NCBI GenBank assembly: GCA_944373065.1
Contig: CALWAJ010000069.1
Location: forward strand, 1 to 5,524
Direction of reading: 5' to 3'
Length of the DNA stretch: 5,524 bases
Origin: an uncultured Bacilli bacterium
GTDB taxonomy: Bacteria; Bacillota_I; Bacilli_A; RF39; UBA660
The translations under genes and the position numbers were made by a program. Position 1 is the stretch's first letter, and each line of letters starts with the position of its first letter. The notes below the pieces were generated by a model that saw only the letters and a list, made by a program, of their open reading frames with translations, was not told the origin of the DNA and searched no databases. Shown here piece after piece: positions 1-4,268 of this stretch.

Positions 1-105
1 GAAGTAGAAAATCCAGAAACTAGTGATGGAGTTCTAATATTCTTAAGTTTAACTGTTATCGGTTTTGCAGGTACAGCATTAGCGTTTAGAAGACTTCATA
101 ACTAA
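1..105 (+). CDS. C-terminal end of a surface protein with NPETSD sorting-type signal (5' truncated)
   Basis: Frame 1 is open from the first base to a TAA at 103-105, giving 34 residues with no start in the window. The peptide begins EVENPETSDG, continues with about 19 hydrophobic residues, and ends FRRLHN. A proline-threonine motif, a hydrophobic stretch and a short Arg-rich tail are the layout of a sortase-type cell-wall sorting signal, here with NPETSD in place of LPXTG. It differs from the end of the following gene (232-1149) by only two residues, F for V and H for Y, so the two genes are tandem paralogues or have recently exchanged their 3' ends. The rest of this protein lies outside the window and its function cannot be told. 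Confidence 0.85.
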   Translation, partial: EVENPETSDGVLIFLSLTVIGFAGTALAFRRLHN

Positions 106-135
106 TAATAATTAGCATTGCCTCAGCAATGCTTT
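1..135 (+). repeat. Direct repeat, copy 1 (3' gene end plus terminator stem)
   Basis: This copy matches 1045-1179 at an offset of 1044 bases, with only four mismatches by eye (at 48, 60, 85 and 97). The match covers the last 34 codons, the stop codon, the short spacer and the whole terminator hairpin, and stops at the beginning of the T-tract. It probably extends to the left beyond the window. The identity reaches into non-coding DNA, so recent tandem duplication or gene conversion explains it better than protein selection alone. Confidence 0.9.
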
Positions 136-138
136 CCT
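114..138 (+). terminator. Terminator hairpin with degraded T-tract
   Basis: AGCATTGC (114-121) pairs perfectly with GCAATGCT (126-133) around a CTCA loop, giving an 8-bp stem. The same stem follows the downstream paralogue, where it is backed by a long T-run. Here the stem is followed by TTCCTTATAA, so the U-tract is cut after about two to three Ts. Termination is therefore expected to be weak, and read-through into the gene at 232 is likely. Confidence 0.6.
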
Positions 139-144
139 TATAAT
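118..144 (+). promoter_or_regulatory. Candidate SigA promoter overlapping the degraded terminator
   Basis: A perfect TATAAT lies at 139-144. A partial -35 (TTGCCT, 118-123) sits 15 nt upstream inside the terminator stem, so spacing and -35 are both sub-optimal. Transcription would start near 150 and give a leader of about 80 nt to the ATG at 232. The -10 box occupies the place where the other repeat copy has its T-tract. In DNA this AT-rich a TATAAT can occur by chance. Confidence 0.35.
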
Positions 145-231
145 CTAATTGATTTAGGAGAAAAAGTTTAGTATGCTTATTATGAAGATAGAGAAAATGG
201 CTACTATCAAATAAGAAAGTGAGGAAAAGAA

Positions 232-1149
232 ATGAAAAATTTAAAGAAACAGTTATCTATTTTAACTTTTGCTTTTGTTATGGTTATCTCTTTAAGTGTT
301 ATTAATGTTAATGCTAAAGATTATAATTTTGAGGAAATTAAATCAGATTTCTTAAGTGGAACAGAATATACTCTAACTGCTGAAGATAATTTGATATTTG
401 GAGATGAAACTCTTATAGGTAAAGATGGACGTGCTACTATTGGAGAAGGAGGAACTGCTACACTAAAATATGAAAACAATGTAGTTAATGCTACTTTCAA
501 TGGTAATGCTACTATAAATGAAGGAAGTACCTTCTTTCAATATGTAGATATGATTGTCACTAAAATACCAATTAACTTAACTATAAGTGAAAATAGTATA
601 TTAGAAATCTATGGAACATTAGTTGTTCCAACTGCTAATGGTGGTAGTACGCTTATTAATAATGGTACGATTCATGTCAATGGAACTGGAGCATTAGAAT
701 TAAGGGGGAGTGCTAAATATCAAGGAACTGGTGAGTTAATTGTATTTAGTAATTTAGCAGTTTATGGATCTAGTGGCAATAATATAGGAGATGCCAAAAT
801 CTCTTTATCAGAAGGAGGTAATATCTATTCAGAAGCTGATATTTCTGAAAATATAGTTCCTTATAAAGCTATAGATGACTCTAAAGATTATGAAATAATT
901 GATAATGAAAACAATAATTATACTTCTGTAAGTGATGGATTAATTAGTGAATTTCCTTATGCTTATGCTGTAAAAGCTAAAGAAGTTGAAGAAATACCAG
1001 TAACTCCTGAAGAAGATATTACTAATACAAATAACACTGTTGAAGAAGTAGAAAATCCAGAAACTAGTGATGGAGTTCTAATATTCTTAAGCTTAACTGT
1101 TATTGGTTTTGCAGGTACAGCATTAGCGGTTAGAAGACTTTATAACTAA
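232..1149 (+). CDS. Secreted, probably wall-anchored beta-rich surface protein
   Basis: The protein has 305 residues. It starts with a signal peptide: basic n-region KNLKKQ, hydrophobic core at about 8-25, and likely cleavage after VNA at residue 28. Residues about 60-200 are rich in Gly, Asn, Thr and Ser with alternating hydrophobic residues, as in NGTIHVNGTGALEL. This suggests a repetitive beta-strand or beta-helix fold, but I recognise no named domain. An acidic, Thr/Asn-rich linker follows (about 250-274). The C-terminus has NPETSD at 275-280, a hydrophobic stretch at about 281-300, and RRLYN. That is a sorting-signal layout with a non-LPXTG motif, closer to NPxT-type sortase signals. GAGG at 221-224 gives a good ribosome binding site 7 nt before the ATG. 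A strong terminator follows. The role is unknown; an adhesin or wall-surface function is inference from the architecture. Confidence 0.85.
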   Translation: MKNLKKQLSILTFAFVMVISLSVINVNAKDYNFEEIKSDFLSGTEYTLTAEDNLIFGDETLIGKDGRATIGEGGTATLKYENNVVNATFNGNATINEGSTFFQYVDMIVTKIPINLTISENSILEIYGTLVVPTANGGSTLINNGTIHVNGTGALELRGSAKYQGTGELIVFSNLAVYGSSGNNIGDAKISLSEGGNIYSEADISENIVPYKAIDDSKDYEIIDNENNNYTSVSDGLISEFPYAYAVKAKEVEEIPVTPEEDITNTNNTVEEVENPETSDGVLIFLSLTVIGFAGTALAVRRLYN

Positions 1150-1179
1150 TAATAATTAGCATTGCCTCAGCAATGCTTT
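1045..1179 (+). repeat. Direct repeat, copy 2 (3' gene end plus terminator stem)
   Basis: This is the second copy of the repeat at 1-135, with four substitutions. Two change residues (Val300 for Phe, Tyr304 for His in the sorting-signal tail) and two are silent. After the shared GCTTT at 1175-1179 the copies diverge completely, this one continuing into a T-tract. Confidence 0.9.
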
Positions 1180-1189
1180 TTTCTTTTTT
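1158..1189 (+). terminator. Rho-independent terminator of the surface-protein gene
   Basis: AGCATTGC (1158-1165) and GCAATGCT (1170-1177) form a perfect 8-bp stem with a CTCA tetraloop. A T-rich tail broken by a single C follows (1178-1189). It begins 8 nt after the stop codon and isolates the surface-protein genes from the oxidoreductase operon downstream. Confidence 0.92.
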
Positions 1190-1254
1190 AACAAGATTTA
1201 AATATATAATACTAAATAATTATTTTCTTTATAATATTCATATTTATCCTATAG

Positions 1255-1266
1255 GTTTAATTAAAC
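1255..1266. promoter_or_regulatory. 12-bp AT-rich palindrome upstream of the SDR operon (possible operator)
   Basis: GTTTAATTAAAC is a perfect palindrome, 66 bp before the SDR start. It is the only clear symmetric element in the 142-bp gap at 1190-1331, which otherwise looks like plain AT-rich intergenic DNA with no convincing SigA promoter pair. It could be an operator for a dimeric regulator, but palindromes of this composition arise often by chance. Confidence 0.2.
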
Positions 1267-1317
1267 TATTTCTCATAGTACTTTAAAAATAAATTAAAAT
1301 TTGTTAAAATGTAATAC

Positions 1318-1323
1318 GAGGAG
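1318..1323 (+). promoter_or_regulatory. Ribosome binding site that fixes the SDR start
   Basis: GAGGAG lies 8 nt before the ATG at 1332. A longer reading frame could begin at a GTG at 1323, but that codon overlaps the Shine-Dalgarno itself and would add only Met-Ile-Lys ahead of the Rossmann strand. The start at 1332 is therefore preferred. Confidence 0.85.
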
Positions 1324-1331
1324 TGATTAAA

Positions 1332-2063
1332 ATGAATGTATTAGTAACAGGAAGTAGTAGAGGATTAGGTAAAGCAATTGTTATAGAATATGCTAAACAT
1401 GGATATGATGTTATTATCAATTATAATAACTCTAAAGATAAAGCTTTAGAATTAAAAGATTATATAGAATCTAATTATAAAGTAAAAGCCTTAGTAATAG
1501 GTTGTGATATTTCTAAAGAAGAAGAGATTGATAATATGATAGATGAAATATATAAAGAGTTTGGTCATCTTGATATTCTAGTTAATAATGCTTCTATCGC
1601 TCTAGATCAAGACTTTGAATTAAAAACTAAAGAAGATTTTATGAAAACTTTAGAAACTAATCTTGTTGGTACTTATCTTTTATCTAAGAAAATAGGTCTT
1701 AAGATGAAAGAGGCTAAAAAGGGTAATATTATTAACATTTCTTCTACTAATGGTCTGGAAACAACTTATCCAGAGTCAATAGATTATGATGCTTCTAAAG
1801 CAGGTATTATTTCTCTTAATCATAATCTTGCTAATTACTTTGCTCCATATATTAGAGTTAATACTATTTGTCCAGGTTGGATTAATACTGATATGAACAA
1901 AGATTTAGATGAAGAGTTTATAAAAGATGAAACTAATAAAATACTATTAGGTCGTTTTGCCGAACCTGAAGAAATAGCTTATTTAGCTTATTTTCTTGGA
2001 ACAGATAAGTCAAGTTATATAAATGACTCTATTATTAGAATAGATGGAGGTGTTAAAAGATGA
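1332..2063 (+). CDS. SDR-family NAD(P)-dependent oxidoreductase
   Basis: This is a 243-residue classical short-chain dehydrogenase/reductase of normal length. The Rossmann nucleotide-binding motif TGSSRGLG is at residues 6-13, the acidic CDIS at 58-61, and NNAS (a variant of NNAG) at 85-88. The catalytic tetrad is complete: Asn110, Ser138 in NISS, Tyr152 and Lys156 in YDASK. PGWINTDM and GRFAEPEEIA follow in the substrate-loop region, and the protein ends in IDGGVKR. The best-known relatives are FabG-type ketoacyl-ACP reductases. The usual FabG NNAG-I-RD sequence is missing here (NNASIALDQ), so the substrate is left open. Its 3' end overlaps the next start by ATGA, so it is translationally coupled to the PLP enzyme and the two probably act in one process. 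Confidence 0.93.
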   Translation: MNVLVTGSSRGLGKAIVIEYAKHGYDVIINYNNSKDKALELKDYIESNYKVKALVIGCDISKEEEIDNMIDEIYKEFGHLDILVNNASIALDQDFELKTKEDFMKTLETNLVGTYLLSKKIGLKMKEAKKGNIINISSTNGLETTYPESIDYDASKAGIISLNHNLANYFAPYIRVNTICPGWINTDMNKDLDEEFIKDETNKILLGRFAEPEEIAYLAYFLGTDKSSYINDSIIRIDGGVKR

Positions 2064-3289
2064 GTGAAGAATTAATAAGAAAAGTTGATTTAAAAATAAA
2101 AGAAGAATTAGAAAAAGTTGATGAATTAGAGCGTCTAAACAGTGAGAAAGTTTTAAATGCCTTTATAAAAGAACAAGTAGCAGAGACTGATTTCAATGCT
2201 ACTACAGGTTATGGTTATAATGATTTAGGACGTGACAAAATAGAAAAAATCTATGCTGATGTCTTTAAAGCTGAATCTGCCTTAGTTAGAAATCAGTTTA
2301 TATCAGGAAGCCATGCTTTAACTGTCGCTTTCTTCGCTCTTCTTCGTCCAGGAGATACACTTTTAAGTATTACAGGTAAGCCCTATGATACTATGGATGA
2401 AGTAATAGGACTTAATGACAACCCTTCTTCTTTAAAGAGTTTTGGTATAAACTATAAACAAGTAGATTTAGTTAATAATGACTTTGACTATGATAAAATT
2501 AAAGAAGTTATTACTACTAATAAAATTAAAGTAATAGAAATTCAAAGAAGTAAAGGTTATTCTACAAGAAAGAGTCTTACTATAGACAAAGTAGAATCTG
2601 TTATTAGTTTTATTAAATCTCTTGACAAAAATATCATTATTATGGTTGATAACTGTTACTGTGAATTTGTAAATACTAAAGAACCTATTGAAGTAGGTGC
2701 TGATATTGCTGTTGGTTCTTTAATTAAAAACTTAGGAGGAGGTATTGCTCCTAATGGTGCTTACATAGTAGGAAGAAATGATTTAATAGAACTTTGTGGC
2801 GAACGTTTAACCTTACCAGGTGAAGGTAAAGAAGTAGGGCCATCTTTAGGTATTAATAAACAACTACTACAAGGCTTATTTCTAGCTCCTTCAGTTATCG
2901 CTTCATCTTTAAAAACTGCTATCTTTACTGCCGCTCTTCTTGAAGAGTTAGGTTATAACGTAGAACCTAAATATAATGAAGAACGTGCTGATATCGTTGA
3001 AAACATTATCTTTAATGATGAGAAACTATTAATTAAATATACTCAAGGTATTCAATCTAATAGTCCAATAGATTCTAACTCCTTACCAATACCTGATGAT
3101 ATGCCAGGATATACTGATAAAGTAATTATGGCCAGTGGCTCATTTACTCAAGGCTCATCAATAGAATTATCATGTGATGGACCTCTAAGACCTCCTTATA
3201 TTGCTTATCAACAAGGTTCCCTTACTTATACCTATGGTCGTCTTGCTGTTATAAAGGCTGCTAAAGCCCTTAATAATTTAAAGTCATAA
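2060..3289 (+). CDS. ynbB: PLP-dependent enzyme, YnbB / methionine gamma-lyase-like family
   Basis: The protein has 409 residues, the usual size for this family, which is often annotated as methionine gamma-lyase family or aluminium resistance protein. Family landmarks run in order: TGYGYNDLGRD (49-59), the phosphate-binding FISGSHA (80-86), RPGDTLLSITGKPYDT (96-111), and VDNCYCEF (196-203) with Asp197 expected to contact the pyridine nitrogen. SLIKNLGGGIAPNGAYIVG (220-238) follows, with Lys223 as the likely Schiff-base lysine. GSFTQGSSIELSCDGP (360-375) and RPPY (377-380) complete the set. The fold is the aspartate aminotransferase / Cys-Met metabolism class. The true substrate is uncertain even for well-studied relatives, so the lyase name is a family label. 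GGAGGTG at 2046-2052, inside the SDR gene, is a near-perfect ribosome binding site, and the ATG overlaps the SDR stop. No terminator follows, so transcription may run into spoIIIAH. Confidence 0.92.
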   Translation: MSEELIRKVDLKIKEELEKVDELERLNSEKVLNAFIKEQVAETDFNATTGYGYNDLGRDKIEKIYADVFKAESALVRNQFISGSHALTVAFFALLRPGDTLLSITGKPYDTMDEVIGLNDNPSSLKSFGINYKQVDLVNNDFDYDKIKEVITTNKIKVIEIQRSKGYSTRKSLTIDKVESVISFIKSLDKNIIIMVDNCYCEFVNTKEPIEVGADIAVGSLIKNLGGGIAPNGAYIVGRNDLIELCGERLTLPGEGKEVGPSLGINKQLLQGLFLAPSVIASSLKTAIFTAALLEELGYNVEPKYNEERADIVENIIFNDEKLLIKYTQGIQSNSPIDSNSLPIPDDMPGYTDKVIMASGSFTQGSSIELSCDGPLRPPYIAYQQGSLTYTYGRLAVIKAAKALNNLKS

Positions 3290-3313
3290 AAATATAGCCT
3301 TCCTCATAAAGTA
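3284..3313 (+). promoter_or_regulatory. Candidate SigE-type mother-cell promoter for spoIIIAH
   Basis: CATAAAGTA at 3305-3313 matches the B. subtilis SigE -10 (CATACANT) at all but one position and also fits the SigK form CATANNNTA. TCATAAA at 3284-3290, 14 nt upstream, matches five of seven positions of the SigE -35 (KMATATT). Transcription would start near 3320, just before the Shine-Dalgarno at 3325-3330. spoIIIAH is in the SigE regulon of B. subtilis, which supports the call. The motifs are AT-rich, so chance matches are possible. Confidence 0.5.
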
Positions 3314-3333
3314 TATTAGTAAAAGGGAGGAAG
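3299..3333 (+). promoter_or_regulatory. Hairpin masking the spoIIIAH ribosome binding site in read-through mRNA
   Basis: CTTCCTC (3299-3305) is a perfect reverse complement of GAGGAAG (3327-3333), which covers most of the Shine-Dalgarno GGGAGG (3325-3330). The loop is 21 nt. No T-tract follows, so it is not a terminator. Its left arm lies upstream of the start expected for the sporulation promoter, so only transcripts coming from the upstream operon could form it. Confidence 0.4.
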
Positions 3334-3337
3334 ACAA

Positions 3338-3859
3338 ATGATCAATAAACAAAACTTATGGTTTTTAACTCTTTTTAGTCTTATTTTAGTTCTAAGTGTT
3401 TATTACATAACAATGCCAAATGACTTATTAATAGCCAGTAATTCTACAGAAACTAAGGAAAAAAATAAAACTACAACTGAAAAAGAAAGCGACAAGGATG
3501 CTATTAGTGAAGTAGATGACCTAACGGCACTAAGAGTTAATCTAGATGAAGAACGAGATAAAGAAAAAGCAGAATTAAAAAAAGAAATGACTAATGAAGA
3601 AGCTACTGCTGATGAAAAAAACAACGCTTATGAACAATTAAAATACCTATCAGTAATTGAAGGTGAAGAAGAAAAACTAGAAAAATTAATAAAGAAAGAA
3701 CATAATTTAAATAGTTTTGTTAAAGTAGATTCTAATACTATTACAGTAGTAGCAGCTAAGAAAAAACATGATGTGACACTAGCAAATAATATCATGCGTA
3801 CCATTCAAAGTGAATATGATACTAAAAAAACAATAACAGTTAAATTTGAAGGTAGCTAG
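3338..3859 (+). CDS. spoIIIAH: Stage III sporulation protein AH (SpoIIIAH)
   Basis: The protein has 173 residues. A short cytoplasmic N-terminus is followed by a membrane segment at about 8-26 (WFLTLFSLILVLSVYYITMP), nearly the same as the start of B. subtilis SpoIIIAH. A charged, low-complexity linker follows (about 37-60). The conserved extracellular domain (about 61-173) contains LRVNLDEERDKEKAELKKEM, ATADEKNNAYEQL and IEGEEEKLEKLIKK, blocks that also line up with SpoIIIAH. In the family this mother-cell membrane protein has a YscJ/FliF-like ring domain and binds SpoIIQ across the intermembrane space, supporting engulfment and the feeding-tube channel. It is shorter than the B. subtilis protein (about 218 residues), mainly in the linker. 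GGGAGG ends 7 nt before the ATG. It lies 48 nt behind the PLP enzyme gene, where spoIIIAG would usually be, so it is separated from the rest of a spoIIIA operon. Confidence 0.93.
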   Translation: MINKQNLWFLTLFSLILVLSVYYITMPNDLLIASNSTETKEKNKTTTEKESDKDAISEVDDLTALRVNLDEERDKEKAELKKEMTNEEATADEKNNAYEQLKYLSVIEGEEEKLEKLIKKEHNLNSFVKVDSNTITVVAAKKKHDVTLANNIMRTIQSEYDTKKTITVKFEGS

Positions 3860-3870
3860 TTCTTTTATCT

Positions 3871-3899
3871 ACAACAAATATCTCTTTTCTCATAAACTA
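3871..3899 (+). promoter_or_regulatory. Candidate SigK-type mother-cell promoter for gerE
   Basis: CATAAACTA at 3891-3899 matches the B. subtilis SigK -10 pattern CATANNNTA exactly. The short SigK -35 core AC occurs at 3871-3872 and 3874-3875, 18 and 15 nt upstream, which is about the usual spacing. Transcription would start near 3906, some 32 nt before the gerE ATG. gerE is transcribed by SigK in B. subtilis. No SigE-type -35 sits at the right distance, so SigK is the better fit. Confidence 0.5.
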
Positions 3900-3931
3900 C
3901 TATTGAAAGCTTCAAGAATTAGGGAAAGGGG
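3882..3931 (+). promoter_or_regulatory. Possible pairing that masks the gerE ribosome binding site
   Basis: CTCTTTTCTC (3882-3891) can pair over ten positions, three of them G-U, with GGGAAAGGGG (3922-3931), which contains the gerE Shine-Dalgarno. The left arm ends on the C of the CATA -10 box, so RNA started at that promoter would not contain it. The G-U pairs and the 30-nt loop make this weaker than the spoIIIAH hairpin, and pyrimidine tracts pair easily with any purine-rich SD. Confidence 0.3.
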
Positions 3932-3937
3932 ATAAAT

Positions 3938-4141
3938 ATGAGAGGAATATTAACACCAAGAGAAAAAGAAGTCTTTGAACTTTTAGTAACTGGTCTTTCG
4001 ACCAAAGAAATAGCTCACACCTTAAACATAAGTGAAAAAACTGTAAGAAATCATATATCTAATGTTATGCAAAAATTAGGAGTTAAAGGAAGAGCAAACG
4101 CTGTAATAGAGCTTTTAAAATTAAAAGAAATAGCATTATAA
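3938..4141 (+). CDS. gerE: Late mother-cell transcription regulator GerE (LuxR-type HTH)
   Basis: The protein has 67 residues and consists of one LuxR/FixJ C-terminal-type helix-turn-helix domain with no receiver or sensor part. The segments LTPREKEVFELLV (5-17), TKEIAHTLNISEKTVRNHIS (22-41) and MQKLGVKGRANAVIELL (44-60) follow the B. subtilis GerE sequence (about 74 residues) closely, with only its first few residues missing. The recognition helix is about 33-46. In the family, GerE dimers bind DNA late in the mother cell, activating and repressing SigK-dependent spore-coat genes. An AAAGGGG ribosome binding site (3925-3931) lies 6 nt before the ATG. It is 78 nt downstream of spoIIIAH with no terminator between, and a terminator follows its stop. 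Other small LuxR-type regulators exist, but the near-identity through SEKTVRNHIS and MQKLGVKGR makes GerE the best name. Confidence 0.9.
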   Translation: MRGILTPREKEVFELLVTGLSTKEIAHTLNISEKTVRNHISNVMQKLGVKGRANAVIELLKLKEIAL

Positions 4142-4167
4142 AAAGTACTAAACAAGTACTTTTTTTA
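4141..4167 (+). terminator. Rho-independent terminator after gerE
   Basis: AAAAGTACT (4141-4149) pairs with AGTACTTTT (4155-4163) around an AAACA loop, giving a 9-bp stem, with T's continuing to 4166. The stem starts on the last base of the gerE stop codon. It is AT-rich and so of moderate strength, and the A-run before it could let it work for the opposite strand too. It closes the spoIIIAH-gerE unit and shields it from the mobile element. Confidence 0.8.
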
Positions 4168-4205
4168 TATATAAGGAAATTGCGTTTTAATGAATAAAAT
4201 CGAAA

Positions 4206-4225
4206 ATATGTATTGACAAACATAT
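4206..4225 (+). repeat. Left-end hairpin 1 of the tnpB element
   Basis: ATATGT (4206-4211) and ACATAT (4220-4225) form a perfect 6-bp inverted repeat with an 8-nt loop that contains the TTGACA -35 box. IS200/IS605 ends carry short subterminal hairpins recognised by TnpA, so this may be one. It is AT-rich and could be chance. Confidence 0.35.
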
Positions 4226-4242
4226 CTTCTAGATAGTACACT
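4213..4242 (+). promoter_or_regulatory. Candidate SigA promoter of tnpB
   Basis: A perfect TTGACA (4213-4218) is followed after 18 nt by TACACT (4237-4242), which matches four of six positions of TATAAT. Transcription would start near 4249, within or next to the hairpin that touches the ribosome binding site. The perfect -35 makes this the best vegetative promoter candidate in the window. Confidence 0.55.
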
Positions 4243-4255
4243 TTAGTTACTAAAG
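4241..4255 (+). promoter_or_regulatory. Hairpin overlapping the tnpB ribosome binding site
   Basis: CTTTAG (4241-4246) and CTAAAG (4250-4255) form a perfect 6-bp stem with a TTA loop. The right arm shares the first bases of the Shine-Dalgarno AAAGGAGG (4252-4259). It may lower translation of tnpB from longer transcripts, or it may be a left-end hairpin for a Y1 transposase in trans. In IS200 a left-end hairpin is known to mask the tnpA ribosome binding site. Confidence 0.45.
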
Positions 4256-4268
4256 GAGGGTTCGTCAT

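Noticed and set aside
173..214. A 13-codon ATG reading frame (MLIMKIEKMATIK) between the two surface genes, as a possible leader peptide
   Set aside because: It is very short, its only SD-like AGGAGA is 11 nt away, and no attenuator structure follows it.
172..222. A reading frame giving YAYYEDRENGYYQIRK before a TGA, looking like a protein C-terminus and possibly a gene remnant
   Set aside because: It is closed by a TAG just upstream (169-171), does not match the end of either surface protein, and is too short to assign.
1238..1244. TCATATT, a perfect SigE -35 match, upstream of the SDR gene
   Set aside because: No CATACANT-like -10 lies 14 to 16 nt downstream, and the nearby CATAGTACT does not fit a SigE or SigK -10.
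1332..2063. Naming the SDR gene fabG
   Set aside because: The SDR catalytic set is present, but the usual FabG sequence after NNAG is absent and no fatty-acid synthesis gene is nearby, so only the family is claimed.
3403..3624. A Ser-rich open frame on the minus strand inside spoIIIAH
   Set aside because: Low-complexity Ser/Phe/Leu composition mirrors the Lys/Glu/Thr-rich sense strand; it has no domain and lies wholly within a well-supported gene.
3917..3928. AATTAGG core resembling a GerE binding site (RWWTRGGYNNYY) in the gerE leader
   Set aside because: Only the first seven positions fit, the remaining pyrimidine positions fail, and the bases are part of the Shine-Dalgarno region.
4083..4268. 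An open frame on the minus strand from the tnpB leader into gerE
   Set aside because: It crosses the gerE terminator and the tnpB promoter region, has no recognisable domain, and looks like a by-product of AT-rich sequence.
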